Assembly: GCF_000001735.4 (NCBI RefSeq)
Contig: NC_003071.7
Location: 2,057,001 to 2,121,000, forward strand
Direction of reading: 5' to 3'
Source of the DNA: Arabidopsis thaliana
Taxonomy: Eukaryota > Streptophyta > Magnoliopsida > Brassicales > Brassicaceae
Length of the DNA: 64,000 nucleotides
Of this stretch, positions 23,284 through 34,380 are shown one piece after another (position 1 is the first letter of the stretch; every line of letters starts with the position of its first letter). The notes under the pieces are model-generated. The model saw only the letters and a program-made list of their open reading frames with translations. It had not been told where the DNA came from and did not search any database. The translations under genes and the position numbers were made by a program.

Positions 23284-23607
23284 TGATACAAATAACTTTC
23301 CGGTTCACTGTAAAATCAATTCCGATTAAGAATAAATCCCTGATTACAATGAGCAATCGATGTTCATAAAACACCCAAGGATCTGCTAGTCTCGATGTGA
23401 GATATCTAGCTTAGAAAAGTTCTCAGAGATTCTAGATTTTACAGATTAATTGATAAAAGAGAAAGATGAGCTGAATATTGCTCATATAGAAGGGCCTAAC
23501 GGCATGTTTGAGTCTGCCACTCCTCAGTCGACACGCGTCAGCCTCTTATTAATTCCTTCTTCCATTTGATTTCGCACGTGTGACCTCCCACGTGTGGTTC
23601 TGTAACA
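23284..23607 (-). repeat. Gypsy 5' LTR
   Basis: 324 bp, paired with 18308-18631 with about 10 mismatches and no indels visible. On the - strand it precedes the Met-tRNA-type primer site. It ends at the TTACT target duplication. Confidence 0.95.
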
Positions 23608-23612
23608 TTACT

Positions 23613-24140
23613 CGTACCCAAATTTTCAACCTAATCAAGGTTAAGGCAACTGGCAACAAGTCAACCTCCTGGAAACCTTTGGGAACGAATGCTTAGCTAG
23701 CAGAAACAGAGTTTGTGTTAAAGAATGTCTAGGTAAAGTTCCATATATATCAAGTTTCCACGATGACAACTTTATTGACATATTATGCAATCTTACTTGG
23801 GTCTTGAAGTAATCAGTGTAAGCTCACGGTGTTAAAAAACTGCAGCTCTCAATACCTCTCCGATCTTAGGGATGCTTCAATAGAAAGCAAAACTTACAGT
23901 CTTTTTCAATCCCTTAATTGTTTGAGAGTTATGATTAGGCTTTTTAATCTGTTGAAAGAGTGGCAATATTACATATTTTGTATCTCTATGTGACTGAGAA
24001 AACTAGTTCAGCTAAGACCTTATTGAACAACTTTTCAGATGAGAATGGCAGCAGTTATGTGTGTTTGAGTAACCCTCAAAGGCAATGTAACAAAAATCAA
24101 GATTATAGGTTTGGACAAAATACATCTAGACAAGAACAAC
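23613..24140 (+). pseudogene. OXR2 3'-end pseudogene next to PGR5
   Basis: 23613-24050 aligns with OXR2 from intron 6 through exons 7-8 into the 3' flank (11690-12240). Examples: GGGAACGAATG, CTAGCAG, TTAAAGAATGTC, TCTTACTTGGGTCTTG, CTGCAG then CTCAATACCTCTC, and GCTAAGACCTTATTGAACA. The match continues to about 24140 (GATAGGTTTCGACA / TATAGGTTTGGACA). Exon 8 has lost the middle of its sequence and exon 7 is frameshifted. The upstream part of the relic (about 18260-18307, matching 11665-11697) lies on the far side of the gypsy element, showing that the element inserted into intron 6 of the relic. Confidence 0.85.
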
Positions 24141-24203
24141 AAGAGGAGTTGTGAGTGTATATATCAGACACAAGCAGAGAGAAAGATTTGTTCTTTTTAA
24201 GAC

Positions 24204-24687
24204 CTAAGCAAGGAAACCAAGCCTCTCTCCATTCTTCTTAGCAAGCCTGATAAGCCCTTGTCTCTGTTTTGCATCTGCTCCAATCGATTTGCAAAACTCA
24301 GTGATCACCTGAAAGAACAAAAGAACCCAGTTCCACAAAACTTTGCTTCTTTGACTAGTTCTTAAGAGAATGATTATAAGACAAGCAAACCTGAGAGTGT
24401 AAGGCAATGGCTTTTCCTCTGAGCTGATTAAACCTCTTCTTGCCTACTAGGTTGCGTGTGACAACAACTAGAGGTGCAAATAAGCCTTTGCCTTCATTGA
24501 CATTCTTCATCATTGGAACTGCTCTGATTGCTTTCCTTGAGACTCTGGCTTGTTGCGGTGGCGCAACTGTCTTGGAGAGCATGGTTTGGTAATCTTCTCC
24601 GGAGATGGAACTTCCCCATCCTCCATAGAAGGAAGTTCCTATCAAAGTTTGATTACATCCTATTGCAGAAATCGAAGCAGCAGCCAT
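24204..24687 (-). CDS. PGR5: Proton gradient regulation 5, 133 aa, two exons
   Basis: Exon 1 is 24391-24687 (99 codons) and exon 2 is 24204-24308, with a GT-AG intron of 82 bp; total 402 bp including stop. I start at 24687 (MAAASISAIGCNQ), the known mature annotation; an in-frame ATG two codons upstream exists. The first ~60 residues are a Ser/Ala/Arg-rich chloroplast transit peptide. The conserved mature part includes LFAPLVVVTRNLVGKKRFNQ and ends in KKNGERLGFLA. PGR5 works at thylakoids with PGRL1 in antimycin-sensitive cyclic electron flow around photosystem I and in photoprotection under fluctuating light (family knowledge). The 5' flank is CT-rich with a TG repeat. The gene sits between the OXR2 relic and a hAT-like element. 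Fragments of a duplicate lie at 12.3 and 13.8 kb. Confidence 0.97.
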
Positions 24688-25009
24688 AATCAATCAGCTT
24701 CTCCCTCTCTCTCTCGGTCTTTCTGATCGATGTTAATGGTAGAGAGGAAGAGAAATTGTGTGTGTGTGGTTGGATTTTGAGTTTAACATTTTGGTGTGGA
24801 CAAGGTTTGGGTGTTGTTTTTGTTTGGATGGAGAAACCAGAGCCACAAATATGATTCTGGCTTTTTCGTTTTTTTGACTTAACTTATTACGTTTCTCATG
24901 TTGCGGGTTTATGATCCTCTGTATCACGTTTTATTATATCAACATTTCTCCACCGTCGGATTAAATATTCTCCTATCTCATTTTTTATTTTTTATTTTCA
25001 GTTGTTTTT

Positions 25010-25747
25010 GGCCTGGGCATTCGGTTTATTCGGGTAATCGGTTCGGTTTGGTTTAATCGGTTTTTTCGGTTCTTTAAAATTTTGTCAAATTAAACCGAAT
25101 AAAGATTTGGTTCGGGTCGGTTTGGTTATAGGATTCAAAATCAACTCTGAACTAAACCGATTTTTTTTTTAGTTCGGTTAGTTTATACCGAATAAGTCCA
25201 AAATCAAGATAATGGGTCAAAACAAAAATTATAGAATGGGCGAAGATAAACAAAATTTTATAATTACAAACCAATAATTGGGCCAAAACGAAAAACAAAC
25301 TTAAACCCAAAATAACTAAAAATCCAAACCTATTAAAAATTAGGGTTGATGGTATCTTGGTGCCGCTACCCTCTTCATAATCAGCAGATCTACGTCTGTG
25401 ACGGTGACGGTGATAGCGAGGGATGACGATATCTCCGTAACGAAATATGCCCCGACGTGCTACCATAGTGAAAACCACATGCAGATAGAGAGAATTGACT
25501 AAATAGCCATGGATGAGGATCAAAAGGAAACGGAGAAGAAGCTAAAAAGATTAGATCTAATGTTTTTATCTTTATATTTATAGTATCTATTAACCGAGAA
25601 AACTGATCGGTTATGTCTGCCGAACCGAGAACCGAACTTCAATTATAATTTCGCCGATCGGTTTAGCCTTCCCTTCATAGTCGGTTATCAGAACCAAAAA
25701 AACGGTTTGTTCAGTTCGGTCATTGGGTTAATCCGAAATCCCAGGCC
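25010..25747. mobile_element. hAT-like non-autonomous element, 738 bp
   Basis: The ends GGCCTGGGCATTCGG and, inverted, GGCCTGGGATTTCGG are terminal repeats. Flanking 8-mers TTGTTTTT (25002-25009) and TAGTTTTT (25748-25755) agree at 7 of 8 positions, consistent with the 8-bp duplication of hAT elements. Subterminal sequence is filled with CGGTTCGGTT / AACCGAAC-type repeats. A 123-codon frame on the - strand (25152-25523) resembles no transposase and is probably accidental. Confidence 0.75.
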
Positions 25748-25755
25748 TAGTTTTT

Positions 25756-26210
25756 GCTGGATTGTACAGTAATAATCTGTAACAGATGATAATCTATTCT
25801 AGAGTGTGCACAAATTTACCTAAATCAAGTTGCTTTTGAAATCTAAATATTTATAGCTAAAGTTATCTCTGTTTTGTGTTCCTTAGAAGCAGAGATTGCA
25901 AGAGCTTAGAGATTTGACGGTCGAGCTAACTTTGAGAAGATAGAAATCGTAACGGTTCAACGACTAGTGAAATAGGCCGGGCCAATATTCAAGGAGGACA
26001 CCAAGTGACCTCAACTATATATAGCGACTAAGTTTGAAATTAAGTGTAGCATAAAGCCAAATTAACACCATGAACGGAAGACCTTATCATGTTAATAACA
26101 TAGCATGCAAGTTTCAAAAGCTTCGTCCAATGTCATGAAAACTAGAGACAAGCAGAGAAATAGACAGACTGTACATTGATAATCTGATGCATCCACATAT
26201 TCCAAGCGCA
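25756..26210. other. Intergenic sequence between hAT element and ATG8D 3' end
   Basis: No gene recognised. It presumably includes the 3' untranslated region of ATG8D, on the - strand. Confidence 0.4.
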
Positions 26211-27775
<1,565 letters not shown>

Positions 27776-27899
27776 GATTTTTCGCTGCGAGAGAGAAACA
27801 GAGAAGAGAGAAGCAAGGGTTTGTGTTCAACGTCGAAATTGGGTAACTCCAAAGAATGGAGATAGTTATTTGGAATGTTTATAAAAAGGGTACGCTTGG

Positions 27900-29800
27900 C
27901 AACAGATCTTTATATATTTAATTACTTAAAACTTAAGAGTTAAGAGTTAAGAAGTATTGAAATATTGGATGTATTAGGCCTGAATGGATATTTTCGATTC
28001 AGTTTTTGAGTTTAGATTTTAGTCTATAGATTTTAGATTTTTGTTATTATATTTTTGTTTTAAAAACCCCTAAAAAATTGGTTTTTGGTTTTTGAAAAAA
28101 TAACGTTGATTGAGTAAAAACTAGATTTTCTAAACTTTAGAAAAACTAAAAAACTTAAATATGAATGGAAAACTACAATAAAATAGTTTTACTAAATTGT
28201 AGGGAAACCAAAATTTTAAAATCTTGATTGGTATTAAAATAAGTTTTTAAAAAACAAAAATCAAAAACTCTTACAAAATCTAAAAAACATTCAAGGTCTT
28301 AGTTTTTTTTTTTGGGTTTTGTGTAAAAAAATCTATCTATTTAACACTCTCTGTTTTTTGAAAAAAATAAGTTTTTAAAAGATTAATTTTTAGATTTTTT
28401 ATGAAATATTTATTAGTTATTATTAATTAATTATAAACTTTGATAAAAATAATTGAATATTATTGATTTAAAGTTATAAAAAATTGTAAAATACAAAAAA
28501 TAATACATTTAACAATTTTAATATGTTTAACTTAATATGTGTGTTTTTCCTAACCAATCAAATAAAAAAGAACAGATGAAGTCATTTTTTATAAGATAAA
28601 CTATTATGTCAAATAAATGTAGGTTTGATATAGACGATAACTCTATTAAAAACATAAAGATTTAGTGTAAAAAATTTCTATGTAAACTTTTTTTGTAAAA
28701 AAAAATCTTCATATCAAATAAATGAATGTCAACACTACAATCTTAAAAATCACTCATAATATTATCTTTTTGTGTAGTGATGACATGACAACCAATAACT
28801 ACATTAGAAAACATACAATAAAACAAGAGTATTTATAATAAATGACTATAGATTTGAAAAGAATGTACAAACTAACCTTGAATCACAGTATCTTGTCGGA
28901 AACATGTTGGAAAACACGTGTAATTACGTAAATGTCCTTTGTAACATGTTATTTTTCCGAAATACATGCGATAACATAATATCCTCTTTTTATCTTGTTA
29001 TTTTCTCTTATTACATAGTATTTATTAAAAAGCACCTGGTATTTTTTGGAAAAAACATTCTATTCAGTTTAATATCTCTTTTTATCATGATATTTTGTAG
29101 TAATACACGTTTTTTATTAAGATCACACGTGATTTCTTTAAAAATATATTCCTATTTTTTAGTAATACATGGTTTTTATTAAAATCACATATAATTTTTT
29201 TTTTTTAAGATTCTGTTCACGTAAAAGAATTTCATAAGAATATTTTTTCTTAAAAATTCATAACGTTTTTTGAAATAGCATGTTTTTAAACTAAATATAA
29301 CATGTGAAATTTTAATGTTACATGCTATTTTGAAAAATTACACGGATGTATTTCGTTTACTGTTCATCTTACAACAAATGAAGGGTAGATTTGTTATTTC
29401 CTTTCTTCCGACAACGTGGGATCCATGGTTATTTTGTAACAAAAAACTTTCTCTCTGCTAGTTTCTTAATTTGTATGTTTTATTTGGTTATCTACTAATA
29501 TTACCCATAAAACAATATACACCAAAATTATTGAATTTTTATTTATCTGAAAATTTGGAGATTCATATTTATTTTTCATTGGGATCTTCAAAACTGTAAA
29601 TGAATCACTTAAAATCAAACCAAGATTTTTGATCATGTGGAACACAATTCAACAAACACATACATCGAAATGGATGAAGATCGAAATGGAAAAGAAAAAT
29701 GAATCTCCAAACTTCATATGAATAAAGAAGAAGATATAATATGAAAGAACTCTAATTATTTCCCTCAATTCTATTTCTAATAACGAAACTCACACAATCA
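27900..29800. other. Gene-free AT-rich sequence
   Basis: No gene or defined element recognised. Recurrent TAACATGTTA, ACATGCTA and GATTTTTAGATTTTT-type motifs at 27950-28400 and 28890-29340 suggest decayed repeats. No termini could be matched. Confidence 0.4.
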
Positions 29801-29816
29801 TGTGGTTTTCAACAAA

Positions 29817-30160
29817 AGCAAAACAAAGGTCTATTTTGATATCCATTATGCTTTTAACGGAATTATCGATTGTCATGTCATCGCTATACAAAATGACTAT
29901 ATCGCGGGTGACTTTGAGATTGTAATATTGTATTTATTTGACATTGAGGTTTGTCTTGCAAAAATAAAAAAATATATGGAGGGTTTGTTTAACAAAACTC
30001 TTATGTCTTCCAACGGAGTTATCGACTGTTACGTCATCGATATACGGAAGGACTATATTGTAGGTGACTTTTGAGACTGTGATATTGACCTGTATTTTTT
30101 TGAGATGGATGTTTGTCTAGCAAAAAAAATCATTTGGAGAGTCCTTTTGCATAAAACCTT
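29817..30160. repeat. Diverged tandem duplication, ~156-bp unit
   Basis: AACGGAATTATCGATTGTCA (near 29856) and AACGGAGTTATCGACTGTTA (near 30012) start parallel tracts. These share ATCG(C/A)TATAC, GACTATAT, GGTGACTTT, GAGA(T/C)TGT and GGTTTGTCT/TGTTTGTCT. The unit is about 156 bp. The reading frame over it is open for 90 codons but is unlike any protein I know. Confidence 0.6.
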
Positions 30161-30179
30161 TTTTTTTTCTTTCTCATAA

Positions 30180-31818
30180 ATGTTGCACTTTATTTAAAAC
30201 TTTTGTTGCAAAAGTGGAATCTTTCACTTACATGACTCGACAAACACATCAAATTTTACAATATTAGATTATCTAAACAAGCATCCATGTTGCATAACCA
30301 AAGAACCAACAAGTTTAACTTATAAGAAGAAGCCCAACTTAAAGAAAGTCCAATCTAGGAAACTAAACCCTTTGTAGAAGTAAGATTTAAAGATTCCAAC
30401 GCAAAGCCACATGTGAGACTATGAAGCAAGGTTAAGACGCATGGACATGTGAAGCATATATCGTTGTTGGTCATTGTCGATTTGGTAAGAATCCTTAGGA
30501 AACTCCAAAATCATCAGAAATCGCCAGATCTTCAAGCAAAGAAGTCTTAACGGTTTTTAATTAGAGAATCTCACCAATCTTCATTATCAAATCTGCAAAG
30601 AAAAGAACTTCTCAAAGTAATTTCCTCCCGAACTCTAAGGAAATCCGCGTGGAGATTAAACCGATGGAGCTTTCAGCAACAACTTAGGCGCATAACTGTC
30701 TTGAAAATTAAAACGAAGAAAACTGGTAGATACAACAATGCAATCAACAAACAACCTTGCCAAAAAACCATAGGGGCCGAAAACAAGAAATCCCGACGGT
30801 AAAACAGAACAAGTCAGTAGAAGTAGATCTGAGAAAACTCTCCTGATCTAACAATCTCACATATTGGAACTCTTCATAATCGAGACAATTAAACAAACGC
30901 ATAAACAAAACTGGAACTACCTGATACACTGGACGGCGAGTTAAAAAAGCAAAGCTAGCCAACGCCGCCTATAGGAGGCGGTGATGCCAGAAAGAGGGCC
31001 CGCATCACAACTGTAGAAGGCGGAGATACTGGACAAAAAAAAACCAATTCAATTGGGATAGCAAAAGCCAGGAAAACTTGTCCGCAAAAGAAACACTTCT
31101 TTCATTTAGATGTATTAGTTTAAAACACACATTTTAAAAAAAAATATGAGTTCTAGAAAATTTATCATCATATATAATGCAACGGTGGCAATATTATTTT
31201 ATGAGAGTGACACAATGGGGAATATATACTTTATAAAAGTGGTTTGGCTTGATTCGATTTAATTTGGTTTGACTTGATTCTATTTATTTTTTTATCAGTT
31301 ATTTATGAAAAGAGAAAAACAAACCATAAATTGAAGCAAGAAAAATAGAATTTTAGTTGGGATACATCGAAATATTTTTCTCACTAAATTTGAAGAATAT
31401 AATCATTCAAGAGGTAGGCTAAAAAACAGTATGAAATATATACATGGGTTTTCGATTTTTTTTGTTTCTTAGAGAAATTAAATTATAATATCTAATTGTT
31501 TGAAGAGATTTAAACACAATATTTAAATTAAACAAAAACAATATGTATTTAAATATTGATTAGAAATTTTCATGTTGGAGGTTCGATAATTGGATATTAT
31601 ATTAGTTCAATCATTAAAGTTTTGGAAACATTTTTACATATTTAAGTAAAAAAGAGTGAACAAATTAATTGTTAATATAAAAAATAAAATTAATATTTCT
31701 TAAGAATAAAGAGCGTTAGGTGAAGTTAATGGTGCATTGCAAATTAAGACCAACCATGGTATTAAAAAAAATAAAAAAATTAAGACCAACCAATCACGAC
31801 CACAACATAAGCCTTTAG
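30180..31818. other. Intergenic sequence, no gene recognised
   Basis: 30300-31080 is less AT-rich and carries a 72-codon frame on the - strand (30744-30962). I recognise neither. The remainder is AT-rich without visible structure. Confidence 0.4.
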
Positions 31819-32265
31819 TGTAAGTTAATTTTATATGAACCCTAAGATCTTTAAACATCTAGGTTAATCACATAATAGAATCATTAGGAGGTTTATCGGA
31901 TTACCTCTCTTTATTGTCGTGGAGATGTCTTCATGAATAGGTTTCCTGAAGTCTTGATCTTTAGTTTAGGATTAAGTTTCTCTCACCTTGCCTATAAACT
32001 TAGCTTTAACGTGTTGCGTTTTATGATATCTTTATGATGGTCTAAAGCTATATATTTATAGGTGGAGAGAGGACCTATTCCTCATTAGGGTTTCCTTAAG
32101 ATTAGATCTCATCCGTCCATCAAGGTAGAGATTGATTAGGAAAAACTCCTTTATTACTAATTTAATTGGTTACCAAATATGTTAAATAATAACATTATTC
32201 CAATAGAAAACAGATAATTACAAGACCATATAATAGGGGAGAAATATTAAATAATATTTCTTACA
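31819..32265. mobile_element. Solo LTR of a retrotransposon, 447 bp
   Basis: It begins TGTAAG and ends CTTACA, a perfect 6-bp inverted terminus with TG/CA. Identical TTTAG pentamers flank it (31814-31818 and 32266-32270). A TATA-like stretch near 32048-32063 fits an LTR promoter, probably on the - strand. No internal coding region adjoins, so recombination between two LTRs removed the rest. Copia or gypsy membership is not decided. Confidence 0.85.
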
Positions 32266-32712
32266 TTTAGCCCTACTAACTCCTCTATAGCTCAATCCAG
32301 ATGCAAAGAAGAAGCGAGTATACAAAGTAATGGAATCTTTAAACATATGCAATAACTAGCAGTATGGCCCGTGCTATGCACGGACATAGTATTTATTCTA
32401 TTTTTATTAAATAAAATAAAATTTAGCATTAATCAGTTTTTATGGTAAAGTTTAATTGGTTGATAAAATAAAATATTTCAATAATGAGGAGATTTTTTGA
32501 AACAGTAACTGAAATATTAATGTAAGACCATAAGAGAGTGTATATTTCTAAAAAGTTTTTTAAGGAAAAAATAAAATAAATTAAACTACTAATTTCCTAA
32601 TCTGATCTAATTAATTGGTTGGGATAAGAATAATATACGTGTAAATAAATTGTAAGTGAATTCATTCTCATCGACCCCCATCTCTTTCTCCTCTTTCTTC
32701 TCTTCAATTACC

Positions 32713-33224
32713 CAGGAAAATTGAGCTGTTTACTGCATATCAAAGCTTCAATACCTCCTGCTCAGTTCTCGCTTGGCAACAGAACTATAAATCTCGGCTT
32801 CTGAAAGGCAATTTGACTCATTCGAAAGCTGCCCCTGAAGCAGCCACCGATCCATTGAATCATGGAGGTGGATTCATACCGGAAACGCAACAAAGAGGTA
32901 ATTCATTGAGTCTTAACGATGTTGCAATTATGATTTGGGTTTATCTCTGAATAGTGGTAAATCTCTGAATAGACACTCCTGCATCTATAAATGTGGAGAA
33001 AGCTGAAACTGCAACTAAGAAGAGAACCAAAATTCCTACCATATACTATGCTTCGTAAGCTTTAACATGAGCATTTTTGGAAATGTTGTGAATATAAATT
33101 AATGGGTTTCTTCTTATTGATTGATTGTTTGTTTTTGTTCATTATAAGACGAACTCATTCTCAGATTACTCAAGTGATTCGTGAGTATAGGAAAACTGGT
33201 TACAGAGTCCCCATGGCTGTATTG
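32713..33224 (+). pseudogene. Captured fragment of a RAD3/XPD-family (FANCJ-like) DNA helicase gene
   Basis: Three exons with proper splice signals read on the + strand: about 32713-32897, 32973-33054 and 33149-33224. The conceptual peptide has SVLAWQQNYKSRLL, then a charged linker rich in Ala, Thr and Lys, then IPTIYYASRTHSQITQVIRE and YRKTGYRVPMAVL. YYASRTHSQ with the following helix is helicase motif Ia of the RAD3/XPD family. CSVLAWQ normally follows the Walker A loop, which is missing. The fragment lies within the Helitron, opposite its own genes and just inside the 3' end, the usual place for Helitron-captured host DNA. Introns are kept, so capture was at DNA level. The donor would be a full-length FANCJ/BRIP1-like gene elsewhere. 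Confidence 0.8.
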
Positions 33225-34380
33225 GTATGTTTAATTGACTTTGCTCTCTTGTGTGGATTTGCATATATTATGGTTAATCAAGATCAAATATACACGTCTT
33301 CCACGAGTGTTCAAATAGTATCTGGTTAACTTAATGCTTGAGACTTTAGAGATAATTTACTTATAGTCTCTTTTATATTCTCTTTTTGTAGGTAGGAGGA
33401 TTAGGTGTTCATGAGGACAAAAGTCAACAACCATATCTTCCAATTAATTCATGATGAGCATTACGGTTGATCCTACCAAAGTGACATGATTCTTTATATG
33501 ATTGTTTTAGTTTTTCTTTCTAAGATTAACAGAGTTGCATGATGATGACAGGTACATAAAGAGTCATTAGAAACATATGAAAGAAGATACCAGCATACAT
33601 GAACATCATCTGAAACAGAAAGTAAGTGATAGAGGAATTCTATTTTCCTTAATTACTCTTTACAAACTTAAAAATAGCACATAAGCCATCTCAACATCAA
33701 TATAACGATGATGGTGGATAAAGAAAATACAAAGATTCAGCATGATTTGTTGGTATCATCCGCTGCGTCCGCTGCAAAGTTAATAAAAAGAAATGTTCAA
33801 AAAAGAGAGCAAATACTATAATTAACTGTCAATGCGAAATAAGATTTAGGAAGCGTTAACTGGTTTTATCTATTAAATGCAAAAAAAAATCATAACTGGA
33901 CCCTAACTATTGAGATCAAATTTTTTATGCGTGCAGAATAAAAGACAGGTTAAGTGAATATATCAAATCAGCTGATGCACCATACTATTAAACGACACAT
34001 ATAATAACGGCAAAGGTATGTTGCTCATACCTTCATCTCTATATCCCAACAGTTGAAAATAAACAAAGCATAACATTAAAATGATTTATATAGTAGTAAT
34101 ATATATACAAATTGTTATTTGTGTTGAAAGCCTTCACTTGTCATATCTAATAATTATATTATACTAATTTGTCATATTGATGTATAGTATAAAACAATTC
34201 AATAAATATTAATATAACAAAAGAAAATGTATTAACTAACCGTGTCAATATTTGTGTACCTTTATATTTTAATTGTCATGGTTATAGAACTGCTAACTTC
34301 CATAATCTGTAGTTAGAAATAGAGTAAAGGGGGTTAGCCTTATTAAGATTTGAGATAGTGATTGAATAACAGTGATGAGT

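Larger units (their letters stand above)
18303..23612 (-). mobile_element. Full-length Ty3/gypsy chromovirus, 5300 bp (18308-23607) plus TTACT duplications
   Basis: Two 324-bp LTRs (18308-18631 and 23284-23607), each TGATAC...GTAACA on the + strand, differ at about 10 positions (3%). TTACT flanks the element at 18303-18307 and 23608-23612. Transcription runs on the - strand. The primer binding site next to the 5' LTR (23271-23283, GGTATCAAAGC on the - strand) fits initiator Met tRNA. A polypurine tract lies at 18632-18648. Gene order is gag, protease, RT, RNase H, integrase, chromodomain, which defines a chromovirus. Coding is broken in several places, so the copy is dead. At 3% LTR divergence the insertion is roughly one to a few million years old, depending on the rate used. 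Confidence 0.95.

Noticed and set aside
25152..25523. 123-codon frame as a gene between PGR5 and ATG8D
   Set aside because: It lies wholly inside a hAT-like element and shows no transposase or other motif.
33102..33329. 75-codon frame starting MGFFLLIDCLF as a membrane protein
   Set aside because: Its start is intron sequence; only the THSQITQVIRE part is coding, as exon 3 of the captured helicase fragment.
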